From Anisakis pegreffii (Eukaryota; Nematoda; Chromadorea; Rhabditida; Anisakidae), in assembly GCA_035041965.1 (NCBI GenBank), contig JAPYMA010000206.1, positions 248,001 through 312,000 on the forward strand: DNA of 64,000 nucleotides, given 5' to 3'. Both the position numbers and the translations under genes were made by a program. Position 1 is the stretch's first letter. Every line of letters begins with the position of its first letter. The notes under the pieces are model-generated. The model made no database searches. It saw only the letters and a program-made list of their open reading frames with translations, and was not told the DNA's origin. Below are positions 25,118-36,800 of the stretch, in pieces.

Positions 25118-25380
25118 ATCTCTCTTTAATGTTACGGCAACACCAATCACTGTTAGCAATGGTTCTTCAACACTTTTTGGCGAGTCGGGCATTAATTCTT
25201 TACATTACGCAATTGAAAAGCAAAGAAGAATTTACTGTCTGTTCGTTTTTCCGTTGGTATGATTGTCGTGGATTAATATTATTTCATCGGCATTATCACA
25301 TTCTTACAAATCTGAAATTGCAGGATTTATCCAAGTAATTGTCTGTTCAATCGAGTGCATCAGTGAGCAGTTCAACAAAG

Positions 25381-26022
25381 ATGGACGGAAATGCAACTCC
25401 GATGGCTGGAAGTGCAGCCGTCAAGAGCAATAGTATGATCTACATTTGTGGAGGTATGCTTTTTTGATGGGTGCTTTTCGAAGCGTGAACGTTTATTCGC
25501 TGCTTGAACAATCACTTTCATTTCTGAATGCATTTATCGCATAGCAAATAATGTCGACTCCTTTTGGTTATGATCTTTAATGACACAAATAGTGATTTGA
25601 AAGTCTCCAACCATTTTTGTTTCGAACTAAAGGTTTAAAAAGCAAGTTTTTTTTAATATATTCGTTGTCTTTGTTACACATATCACTTCACCGTTTAATG
25701 AGCAGTGTTGACTCAAGTACTTCAGCAGCATTAATTTTATGATATTACTGAATGGAGAAGCATTTTCAGAGTGCCATGCTGAGAATGAAATTCGTCCGAA
25801 AGATCCAATTCGTTGTCACGATTGCGGACACAGAATTCTTTACAAGAAGCGCTGTCGAAAGTGTATGTTTTGTTATTTGAGTTTAACATCCAATCTTTGC
25901 ATTATTTTTTTCAAAACAGATAGTTCGACTTTGTGAATTTTGATTTGAAAATTTGATGCTGTTGCATGAAAACATTCTGAGGCTGAATGCTCATTCTAGT
26001 GATGGTCTACGATGCTCGTTAA
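25381..26022 (+). CDS. rpb-12: RNA polymerases I/II/III subunit RPB12 (RPABC4)
   Basis: Small zinc-binding subunit shared by all three nuclear RNA polymerases. Exons: 25381-25453, 25770-25862 and 26000-26022 (TAA), phases 1 and 1, giving 62 residues against about 58 for the human protein. The conserved core reads [15 protein letters not shown], then [19 protein letters not shown], and the tiny third exon supplies the conserved end MVYDAR. Two C-x2-C pairs (CGEC, CHDC) form the zinc site. The exon 2 donor is GTATGT. The last exon encodes only seven residues plus stop and was found by looking for the family's invariant C terminus. It is divergent from alkb-8 and convergent with the EndoU gene. 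Confidence 0.93.
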
Positions 26023-26367
26023 ATGAACGGTGATTTGCTGAAGAAAGCTGATTCTGTTCATGAAATTGGCCGATTTTGATTATTTCTTGATATTTCTTTG
26101 ATCAGCATCCTTTAAAGTTTTTTGTCGGGTATGATATATTTCATTGTTACTGTTCATCTTGAATTGCTACTTATGATATCGAATTAATTCGAAACGCCCA
26201 TAATATGAATGTATCACGTCTTATCACATCATTCCTTCTTCAACATATTCAAATCAATCGTTTCGTGAGAGTGATGAAAGCAGAATTCAACTTTTATGGA
26301 TGTTTTATTGCGTAAAATAACTGAATAACAATTATATTATCAATGATAAGGGAATGATGCGATGCTG
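26023..26367. other. convergent intergenic gap
   Basis: About 345 bases separate the rpb-12 and EndoU stop codons. It should hold both 3' UTRs. No gene seen. Confidence 0.6.
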
Positions 26368-29300
26368 TTAACCATTGTAACGTCTGCACGAGTTGGTGAT
26401 ACGCCCAGCGGTCGGGTATATCGTGCCGATGAAAACCTTTCGTTGTTGAACGATATCATAACTTGTTATCGACAGCGGGCATCCGTCAATTTCAATCTGT
26501 AATTATTCTCATTCGTAATCCCATTGGTCGTCGCGAAATAGTTTCTATTCTCTCCAGATCGTTTATTATGTCATATTCTTATGGTGGTTTCAGTGAAACT
26601 GATTGTTTGCTTAAAAATAAAGTTCCTGAAGATTCATTTCTTAAGGAGTACACAAGCGATGAATCCTTTTCATGAAACTTGGTAGGTAGGAAAGCAAAGT
26701 AGTTATATTTATAGTTAAGGCGCAAGCTATTAATAAATGCAACCAAAGAACGTACTTCACACGTGTTACGACCTCTTCTCGATAAGAAACACAGTGTGTA
26801 AAGCGCCATATCGAATTCAGGACTGGATCCTATCACAAAACTTCCCGATCGTTTCAATTCGTTCATCCAACTGAACTTTACGGCTGCCATCACCCCCTTC
26901 AATTAGCCAAAGAATACATAAGTAGAGGAATGAATAAAAGCGTAATTTTAAGATGCTCTACAAATTTTGAGCGTCCCGATAACCCTCTCGGAAAGTTGAT
27001 TATTTGAAATTTTTGATGGGAATTTGGCGCAAAAATGAGTAATAATTTAAAGAGTTTGAATTGTTGTAATTCGAGCTTTCGAAGTGAGCGTGATCGAAAT
27101 GAAGTTTCTTTCACAGCACCGTAATAAATCCATTGGTTGTGCGGATGGATCTGAGGAATGAAATCTTCAAATTAACTTTCTTTGTCTCTGTTTGAAAATT
27201 GAAAACAAATTTTCCGTTTCTGATCCTGTTTCAAAAACGTCCTTTCTAGAAAGGTTACAATTCGAAAATCATCGTAACTCACGAATCTCTTCACGAGGAA
27301 TCCCTTGTAATCGAAATGCTGTGATACGTTTCGTTCAAGTAAATAAAAGCGTAACCAGTTATGCAGTCCAGATATTTCACCATTTTTCGTCTGCAAATAC
27401 AAAAAATTTCAATCATTTGAATGAAACACATACAAAACGTTCCTCTCTCCCGATATAAATGATTGCTTCAAAAAGATAATTTAATCATTTCAAGTTTCTT
27501 TCAATAAAAGTGACACACCAATGAAATGCCTCCTTAAATATACACTGAATCATCCATCACTGCATTGCGATGAGAGTCAATGTGGGAAGAAAGGTCAGAC
27601 ATAAATACAAAACTTCAAATGTTACGTTCATTATTCAAACAAAAAAAATTCTACAGAAGGGCTAATAACTGGATGATGAAGCATGATACGACGACTGAAT
27701 CGCACTTCAAGTCCTATTAGATTTACCTTGTGATTCGTTGAAGTGTCAGTGATTTAGAATAGCGAAAGAATGTTCAGCAATGAATGCAACCTACTTCACC
27801 GATGAAAACATGTTCAAATCCGGATGTATCGGCAAGACCTCGAGCTCGTGAATAATGCACAAACCAAAGTTGATTTAACCAGAAACGAAAAATGGTTCGA
27901 TCCTTGGCGAAAGGATGTCCTAGAAAATCAATGCGAGTGGACTTTGATTGGTGACCGGAAGGAAGCATGAAGGATCTCAATAAAGGTGAGGAATACGGGT
28001 TGTTCAAGGCACTTTTGAGGTTCTTTCTGCGATAGATGCCATTGAAAACAAATACGTAAACAGTGCAAACACCATAACTGCCCACTTGAGAAGCATGGAG
28101 AGAACGATGGGATCAACTGGAAGATGTATGCGAGAGATCAAGTAAAAATTGCCACCGACCTTTTTTGTGCAAGAAATCATAAAGTGTTCGCCAAAGTTTC
28201 GTATTGAGAATTGCATCCAGAAACTGTGCCACCTCCTGTTTTTCCTAGAATTCATTGGTTTACTTATCGATTCAAAAATATTCTTCGTTTCCAGTTTTCC
28301 GACAGAATAACAAAATCTTCAACGGTATCATCTTCATTCTGTTACGATCATTACTATGCAACAAACCGATCATTCGAGTCCCTCTCCACAATTTCTGAAA
28401 AATTCTCACATTCTCAGCAATGCAATCTCCCAAAAATGCAATCTGCTTATCTAGATAATCTTAAATCCTATCAAATCAGTTTAACATCAGACTGTTTACT
28501 GTGAAGTGCTTGCCATCAAAAGACAGATAAAAAGCTGTTGAGCGTCCAGAATTAATGGACCATGAAGAAATGATAATGAACATTTATAATAGGAGAGGTT
28601 CAAAGAGGTATCTAGTGAGGAGGAAGGCGAGTGCAATGAAGGATTGATTGGTTGCATACTTTAGGTGACTGAGTTTCGCTGACTCCAGTACGACGATCGA
28701 AGTTATCGTTGAGAGCGACGAAAAGTTTATAGGTGTTTTTTTGCAGTAACGACTGATCCACTTGCTTGAAAAGGCTGAAAGTGATAGTAGTTGGATTCGC
28801 CAGGGATTTCATCCTCGCCAGGATAGCAAGCAAAAATTCATGGTTGAAGAAATGCATGCGATAAATAGTAATCACCCTAGCATATAGTAATGGCATGGCA
28901 CATTCATGGCATATAGTAATCACTCTCACGTGGACATTTGTGGGAGTAACAGTATAATATTATTATCTTACTATTAAATTATTAGTTATTAGTTAGATAA
29001 ATATCGATTCACCGTGACTATCGAAAGAGAGCTATGAGAATTTGCTTCACGCTTAAAAACTGCATATACCAATCCATCTACTAATTATATCCAAAAGACC
29101 TCGAACGAAAATTACCAGAAAGTTCGTTGAATAATAAGTTCTGGACTAGAATTGAAGTGTAGTGAAAGAATGACATACCTAGATTTTGCGTTGTCTGTGC
29201 TGTCTCTGGTGGTTGTATGTCCTTGGTAATCGACGGTAAGCTGTCCCCTCCCTGCCTTATTATCGTCTTCCAATCGCATTTTATTCACTAAGTCAACAAG

Positions 29301-29732
29301 TTCTCGATTACTCACCTCAAATTCTGAAATTGAAATCGTCTATCACAAGTTCAAGCATAAAACTGACACAAATCATATTGATTGTGTGAACAATTCAAGA
29401 TCAACTTCTTGGAATTTTAGTTCGACATGCATGTTCAGATGTTGTATGATTGAAGATAGTCAGAAAGAAATATTCTGTTCGAGAAATCATTTGCCCAATT
29501 TAACTCTACCGTCTCGTTATCAGATTTTGGAGAATATCATTCGCACTGAAAGTATTAACAAATCATATGTCGTACTGAAAAAGAACATCCTTGTTCATAC
29601 TCATATTCAACGATGAATGTCTCAATTATTACCGGGAATTTTTTCGATCGGTAGAGAATTGGTGGATGCCAGAGACGTGGGATGTACGAAGAAGACGAAG
29701 CAGAAACACAACGAGATCATGATCAGCATCAT
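26368..29732 (-). CDS. secreted XendoU-family (EndoU) uridylate-specific endoribonuclease
   Basis: Metal-dependent RNases of this family cut at U residues; nematode members are called ENDU. Exons (minus): 29732-29633, 29323-29179, 28774-28660, 28235-28160, 27919-27795, 27390-27283, 26896-26756 and 26496-26368 (TAA). All phases match; 312 residues, normal for a single-domain member. The N terminus [18 protein letters not shown] is a clear signal peptide, so the enzyme is probably secreted (an upstream in-frame ATG at 29807 would bury it). The EndoU order is intact: [42 protein letters not shown] (first catalytic His), [14 protein letters not shown] (second His), FDYKGF (catalytic Lys), [17 protein letters not shown] and the terminal VFIGTIYPT. 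The segment between the signal peptide and the core is short. It is convergent with rpb-12. Confidence 0.93.
28881..28920. repeat. short direct repeat in an EndoU intron
   Basis: CATATAGTAAT occurs at 28881-28891 and again at 28910-28920, with GGCA/CATGGCA motifs between. It is a local duplication of no evident function. Confidence 0.6.
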
Positions 29733-30600
29733 TCCTTGATTATAATTGTTAGAAGTTGTTAGCGAGTATTGTTGTTGATTCACAGAATCAGTGCATGAAT
29801 TAATCACCTCAATTATTTGCCGATGATGATCAGTGCTGAAGTTGTAGAATTAGTAATGAATAAATGAGGAACATTTTCGATATGGACAAAAATAGCACTT
29901 TCGAACGTTTTACAAGGATTAATGCACATGAACGCGATATACATTAATCCTCATGAATGCACAGCTATTGCACACAATATCGTCGACTTTTTGCACGCCA
30001 TATCATAATTAAAACGTTTAACTTAATTAAAAGAAAACAATGAAAAGAATTGATCAAAAACAAATCATTTGCCGCAAAAATTTCAGTGGAATAAAGGCAA
30101 AGAAGAATTTGTTGATGGGAACATCTACGCTATCCGTGTGATGGATGAGAGAACAAGGCAACTGCCTCGTAAACAATAAAACATTATTCGAAGATATTTT
30201 TTATGTACTGCAGTGACTTACGAGAGCGTTTTACACCAGGATCCAATGAAAAAACAAGTTTTTTGTTGTAAAATGAAGAAAAGGAGCAAAAAAAGCAATT
30301 GAAACAATGGATATTTATTATTGAGAATTTCAAAAAATCGGATAAAGGCTGACAAGGTATTGTTTCAGCATTTTTTCTCCTTGCTCAGAAGCACCTGTCA
30401 ATTTTGGACAGTATATCGATTATCGTTCTATAATAACGCTCAGGAGTGCGTAGAGAATTGATCATGCTTTCGAGCTAGTTTATTTCGGATGTTGTTTTGA
30501 AATTGAGGGGATTGACCAGCGGAACGAATGAGCCCGGTTTAGAATTAATTTTTGATCAGCTGAAAGGATAATAGCACCAATCGCAAGTGATGCAGTTTAT
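29733..30600. other. region upstream of the EndoU gene
   Basis: No exon was supported apart from the possible longer EndoU 5' end to 29807. The stretch is AT-rich and should contain the EndoU promoter. Confidence 0.45.
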
Positions 30601-30850
30601 TTAGATGTACGGAACTTGGAATAGCGGTGGAATCGGATTGAGGACCTTACTAGGACTAGTGTTACTAGAACGAATAGTATCATCAAAACGGATATTATTA
30701 GTAGAACGCTTATCGTAGTGTGTGTCGCTGAAGTGAGCGTTGCTATTATGAATATAAGAGTGATGAGTATCGTGCGACGAGTACGATTCTCTCAGAGGAT
30801 TACGTCGGATATCAGAAACTTGATCAGATGAAAATACATCTCGAATCCCA
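30601..30850 (-). CDS. candidate 3' terminal exon, Ser/His/Asn-rich
   Basis: An acceptor TTTTTGCGCAG precedes 30850, and the frame stays open for 82 residues to TAA at 30601-30603. The peptide (FSSDQVSDIRRNPLRESYSS near its start, IPPLFQVPYI at its end) is hydrophilic, looks disordered, and has more ordinary codon use than the neighbouring chance ORFs. It needs an upstream exon ending in phase 2, which I could not place. No family recognised. Confidence 0.35.
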
Positions 30851-31431
30851 CTGCGCAAAAAGGACAGAGTTATTCTTCATGAGATATTTCGATACCCATG
30901 AGAGCTGTCACACAACGATGTGTCAAATTACAACCGCGATCGATCGAGTATTTTCGAACTTATCGCTGAAGCTGAAAAATCCGCACCAATCTTTTGCCAT
31001 ATTCTAATCTAAATCTGCCGATGAATGACGTTTATTCTGCGCCACAATCAATCACTCTTTTCCGAAGGTTGTTTGCAAGACTAAACGAAACGAATAACTC
31101 ATACGGCCTAGCACTATACATCATAATTTCGCGTCGTTCACAATCCATTATTTCTTTCCCATGATTCTCCTTCATATGTGGATACATTCGCAAATTAGTT
31201 CGTTACATTAAACAGAATGAAACAACTTCTCGAGGCTATAATCATTCACTACGAATTACAGTTTTAAACTGGATCGAAAAAGCACTTCCGATGAGTTTCT
31301 ATTATTGTTCACCCGTCAATGGCACCAATCAAGACGGGTTTCGATGTTCGATGTAAAAGGCTCCACACAAAATGGCACATAGTACGATGGACAATACCAA
31401 TTTCCAATCAAAAGTAAACATTTCTCAAATT

Positions 31432-33137
31432 TCACTTTTGCTTTTTCATGGAAAGTTCAGCATCCGCGTGAAGCAAGCCCATCAAAAGCACACTGATAAA
31501 TAAAACTGGTTCCCGATCTGTAAAATGCAATCAATAAATCAGCTGTTTTGAAGTTAATCTTTCTAAACCGGTAAAATACTCCTATATTAATAGAAGTCAT
31601 GGTGTAATTATAAAATCAATTAGTGGTTTTTCGTAAATATCTGATAGTCAAGGCATCATCGTAATCAGCGAAAATGCTCACCAATATCACAAATACCAAA
31701 TTGATTTTTAAAAAAACTGAAATAAAAATGACAAAATATCGAAAAAATTGAAGGGCAGTATATTTGACATGGACAATATCAGTTTCAAAATGTAAAGTTG
31801 CTGTATGAACAAGCTCGACCGAATGATTTTTACATAATGTAAGCACTGAACAGAGACTCAACGTAAAATGCAAATAGAACACAATGTGTCAATTTGCGTT
31901 AGGGATGATGCCTCATGAGAAAAATGCTTGTTGCATAAAGCCTCTGAACAGATAGATGAAGCAATAAAGGATTGCTCGATATGGAAATGCATATGAACGA
32001 GAACGATAATAACTGACGACGGCAACATTATGTTCGTGTCAGATTTATGGTGCATGATTTGCGTTATTTTTTGCCCGAATGCATGCATACATTCAACGAC
32101 ATCAAAAACCAGTCTTTCAATGAAATCGTATAAAGAAACCAATTTGAATAAAGTATAGTTTCACTGAACATATCTGAAACGTGAATTGCGATATTGATAC
32201 ATATCAAAGAGCAATCACGCAACACAAACCCTTTATTTGAATGTGGATATGTGATCGAAATGCCATAATTCTAGTGGGCTAAAACCATCGAACACAAATA
32301 AAGATATAACCCTGACTGAACATTTGGCTTAACGACGTTCCGCCTAAGCACTCTCGCCCAGTGGACATTTCGCCTGATGGGCATTTGGCTTAATGGATAT
32401 GAAGATTATCGAACGGCGGCTAGGATTGAAATATAGGCCTCTGAGGTCATTCAAGATTATCATCCTTGTGTATTGATGAGTTTTTCGAATCCTTAAGCTC
32501 TACTTCCTGAAATTCTTCAGCCAATTTGCTTCATAACTTTTAAGTAGGATCTTTAGCCGTTTACAATTAATATTGGTGTTTTTCATGGCTTTGATCAAGC
32601 TACTGTTAGCATTTCTTCAACTGATGGTAAATGCGACGCGCAAGATTAGGATCGGGCCAGGCATGAAGCTTCGGATGGCTGATATTTGATAGTTACTTTT
32701 TAGTTTGTCGATCGCCCAAAGCCATCGGCAAACTAAAAAATGTGATTACCATAACCTGAAAATCAGCCCATATTTGAGCATCTTTAATAAAAATTTGTAT
32801 ACCGATGTGATTTTAATAAGTTCAGTAAGTGCTCCACAAGAACAAGTGAATAAGCTCACAAGATGAGTTACTGAACACAAATATAAAAGCTTGATATGTT
32901 AAGTAATTCATTTCCTTGTTTCAAAAAATTATCGTCTAACACGGCTGGTTCTCCGAACCTGGCCAAACAGTCCTTCTCTCATTTCCAATGCAGCAACATG
33001 CACCGCGACCACTTTCAACACTGACACTAAGAATGAAACAATGCGATAATTTAAAGAAGTTTATTCAGTTCCAGCGAAATCACCCATATATGTCATCTTC
33101 ATAAAGTGTCCAGCAAGATCGCCCACGTTGGAAAACA
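31432..33137 (-). CDS. tentative membrane-protein exons ending in a KKxx signal
   Basis: Four minus-strand exons join in phase: 33137-33084, 33026-32943, 32678-32622 and 31517-31432 (TGA). The joined peptide runs FSNVGDLAGHFMKMTYM, SVLKVVAVHVAALEMREG, IRSFMPGPILILRVAFTI, then a hydrophobic helix PVLFISVLLMGLLHADA, and ends SMKKQK. The last four residues fit the di-lysine KKxx endoplasmic-reticulum retrieval motif. The 5' end is missing (the first exon needs a phase-1 partner). An alternative is that the second exon reads on to its own stop at 32929-32931, ending TSRVRR. No family recognised. Confidence 0.35.
32318..32396. repeat. degenerate tandem repeat of the CATTTGGCTTAATGG type
   Basis: At least four degenerate units of about 16-20 bases: CATTTGGCTTAACGAC, GTTCCGCCTAAGCA, CATTTCGCCTGATGG and CATTTGGCTTAATGG. 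Repeats of this flavour occur in invertebrate repetitive DNA; here it is a single short cluster inside a proposed intron. Confidence 0.7.
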
Positions 33138-33809
33138 CTAATTCATACAATTATTATTATAATACAAGCAAATAGCATTGGCAGCGTTTGCAGTACGAAT
33201 ATACATGGTGCACGACATTAAGTACATACTTTATAGGCATTCAAATAATGTTATTTATTATGATATAATGATAAGTGGCTATTATGCACAATAACTTAAA
33301 ATAGACTGGAAACTCTTATATTCATTCGTTTAAGTTGGCTCAAATTTAGGTGCGGGCAATCCCAATGAGAGCAACAAGTTCACAACTGCACGATGAATGT
33401 TTGAGCATATCGCCTTCATGATGCCACGTAATGTATATCAAAATTGTGAGCGTAACTCATTGAATATCATCAATTTAGTGGCATTTGTCAGATAGCTTAT
33501 GAGAGAAGTGAATGAATAAATTCGTCTTGTTGTAATCAACTGACGTATTGTAGTAATAAGCTTTAGTCTTTCTGGGAACAGACTGAATTGGTGAGCACTT
33601 CAACAGATCAACATTTGCTTATCGGATGCTCAAGAGCAAGTTTAACAAAGGATACGTGAAGTCTCAGTTGTTGCGTATATACATTATAATTTGAGGGATT
33701 GTTTGCTTGTCAGTTTATTCTCTCAACATTCATAACTCCAAATTGATATTTCAAAGGAGACTGCTCATAAAATGCATTCACAAAATAATCCGAAAAGAAC
33801 CACGCATAT
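33138..33809. other. gap between two minus-strand genes
   Basis: Only one coding-like scrap was seen, near 33345-33425 on the minus strand (MKAICSNIHRAVVNLLLSLG). Its splice phase does not match the exons at 31432-33137, so it was left out. Confidence 0.35.
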
Positions 33810-36800
33810 TCAATTAGTAATATCACCATTTTCAGCGATGTTCGACTGCGAATCACTACGTTCAACATCATCAACAATATCACTTTTTAGGGAGTGATTG
33901 TTTGTTGTCGGTGTGGCTGAGGTTTTTGTTTGCTGTTCTTCGCGCTGTTCACGGACCTCTTTGACGGTTGGTGATCGTTCACTCATAACACGATCATAAT
34001 AGGATGTTGAAACGACATCACGTGGTTTTTGAAAGCCGCCGGTTCTGCTCTGCGACTGCAGCGTTAACTGCAACTTTTATTCACTTACATTGCCTCACGT
34101 TCATTTTTCTTTTTTGTTTTTTCGGATGAAGTACTGAAGAACAAAAGTTTCAAAAAGACAATCTCATAAGTGCTCACTTGACCGCCTAACCAAGCCATAT
34201 ACCGATTGGAATCGAGTTCATCTTTTTCTGTCCTATCCAATCCCTCGATATGCGTTATTGTCTTTCGATTATTATGAAGGCCCGTTGCAAATCCCTGAAA
34301 TGCATCATCTTATTGTTCTTCTGCCATGTTCAATCAGATCTTGCTAGTATGAACAGCTGCAAATGTGCACCAGATGCTGCCTATTCCGGCTTTGCTTGAC
34401 TGGAAACCTTCAGAGGATCAGTTTTTGTTTACTTTCCCATATTAGACTGCTCAACTCGGAACTGTTACGATCAGCTCTCAACACTTTTTCATCCTACATT
34501 TTACAGCAGCAATCTGTCATATTTGTACATACATAGTTCTCTATGAAATCATTCAAAAATAACTGATGTTTGTAATGAAATTTTTTCATTCTAGATGTGC
34601 AAATAGAAAATTTGTTTGTTGAATGAATGGTGCATGTTTACAGTTGTGATTCGATCGAATATTTAATAAATGACTTAAAAGTGCAACGTTAATTGAATGA
34701 TGAGAAAAAGCATTCTAAATTTGTTTGTAAGCAAAACAGAAAATGAATTTGTCAAGAATAAATTCAAAGCGAGATGAGAGCAAATTCAACAAAGTCTTTT
34801 TGGTTAATTTAATGTATTCTCTTTTTGTTCGACTGCTGGCTTCTAAGTAACAATGGACTTTGTGAATTGAACGAATTAGTAGATGAAAAAATAATGTAAA
34901 CTGGACGGAAAAGGATCTCTTTCATTCAGACAACAAAGTGTGGCGAGAAGCTTTCAAGGCGATTTTCAAGGAAAAGAAGCAATATGGACGGAATGAGTCT
35001 GTGAAGAGGGGTTCTCGATTACACGAACAAAATGTAATCGAAAATTTTGCTCGACATGTTCATGGGAAATGCACAAGCAGGCATGGGAAATGCACAAGCA
35101 GGCAAAAAATGATAAGCACAAATACGAGCAACTCGAAAAATTACATTTGTACCCGTTAGCAACCAATAAGCAAGTTGTTCTTTTCGAGACCTTTCCATCT
35201 TCAACAAAGTACTACAGACAACAATGGGAAAGCAACGACTAGAGACGGTTGATGAAGATTTTTAAGATATTGCTTTCAATTCATAGCTGAATGTAACTGA
35301 ATAAGAATGATACTATGTTTCGAGAAAACTCGATCGAACACTACATAAACAGCGTTAAGAAAGATATGCAATGTTGCAATATATTGTTAATTTATTGGCT
35401 TGAATTCGGTACACAACACAGAGCGATAATTGATAATAAACTGCATGAACGCTTGTAAACTTCTTCTATATCAGACAGCTTCTAGTTTTGATTAGCGGAA
35501 AGCGATTTGAAGTAAACGAATGATGAAGTGTCTTCAGAATGGAGGCAATGGGCCGACCTCGGCGGGTTTTTGTGCTTTCGCAGCGAACGTTTCTCGAGGA
35601 TCCTGGAATCGAGGAATGGCGGCCCGACACTCGTTCAGCTCCTTCTCACTGAAACTCCTTCCACCAACAGATGGCGTTACGGCACCTCGTTGCTTACCTG
35701 CAGTCATTTAAGTTGTCATTCTCGATGATCGCTTGATTCAATCAGATTAATTTAGATCAATAAAAAGACGATATGACCAACAGCAAATTGAAATTCCAAA
35801 ATTTACAGATGTTCTCATGAAATATTTCTTACCAAAAGGTTGAAGGTTTTTGGCTTGCGGGCTTGGCTGTGACCAGATCGTGAGGATTCGTTCCGAGCTT
35901 CGATCGTTGATCAGTTTGTTGATATCTTTCTTTGCTTCACCATCCTACAAAACTCGATCATGCTGCCGATGCATTCACACAACAAATTACATCAAATTTA
36001 ATATGCTAATATGTTCAACTATCTAGTCTCTTCTCAGTGATTTCGATGGCTAAAATTTGCAATCGAAATGAATCAATTGAGATGACGGTAACATCACTCA
36101 TCCACTGAACGAATCACACATCTGCAGAAGTGACCTTTTCTTGAACTTTGGCCACATGTTCTCGAAATCCACCGAATGGAGTCAAACCAGACTGTGATGC
36201 GAGTTCTTTGTCTTTCAAAGGAGGACAATTGATCCAAGGCACGACGCCGTCATTACTTTCACTTAATCCTTTACTACTCGTTACCACTGTCGCTGAAATT
36301 AAACTGTTTCGTTTGCAATTTGAAACAACTGACGAACATATCATCCATCAATAGGTAATTGTTCATTACTGCAAATCTGCACTAAGTTAATTGCTTGATC
36401 TGTGATCGGCTCTTATGTATTTGTATCAAATGATGTTCATTTCGCAATATTGAAGTTAGCTAATGTTATGATCATATCATTAAGCATGTGCTAATTTGGT
36501 GCATCATGTGCTAATTTGTCACGTGAATGTATCCGTGTACTTGATTGCAAGTTCGAAACAATTTATACGATTACGATCGTAATCGTATAAATTCTGTAAG
36601 CAATGGTTATTGCATGAAATAAACTCACATCAATATGTGAAACTCTTCGTGCTCTACTGACTAATCTACAATCTTTTACACAACTAATACTAATGAGCTG
36701 TCTCAATGCAATGAAATTTTCATGAAATGAAGTTTTCGAATCAATTTTCGCTGAAGCTTTGAAGCTTTTTTTTTCGGAAAAGTCAAGATATGTGATGAAT

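Larger units (their letters stand above)
24344..25380. promoter_or_regulatory. shared divergent upstream region of alkb-8 and rpb-12
   Basis: About 1.04 kb between two outward-facing start codons. It holds the inverted duplication (arms at 24598-24680 and 25041-25117) and little else that looks coding. Short ORFs cross each arm, but their sequences are Cys/Ser-rich and vary in ways that do not clearly favour coding. A bidirectional promoter is the simplest reading. Confidence 0.55.

Noticed and set aside
24470..25262. ORFs across the inverted duplication arms read as small Cys-rich proteins
   Set aside because: The arms differ by indels and stop codons outside a short shared stretch, so a regulatory element fits better.
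26362..26510. Plus-strand open frame of about 46 codons
   Set aside because: It is antisense to the last EndoU exon, whose minus reading gives the conserved VFIGTIYPT.
31616..32142. Two overlapping minus ORFs with hydrophobic stretches
   Set aside because: They overlap each other in different frames and their hydrophobicity follows AT-richness; no splice signals tie them to a gene.
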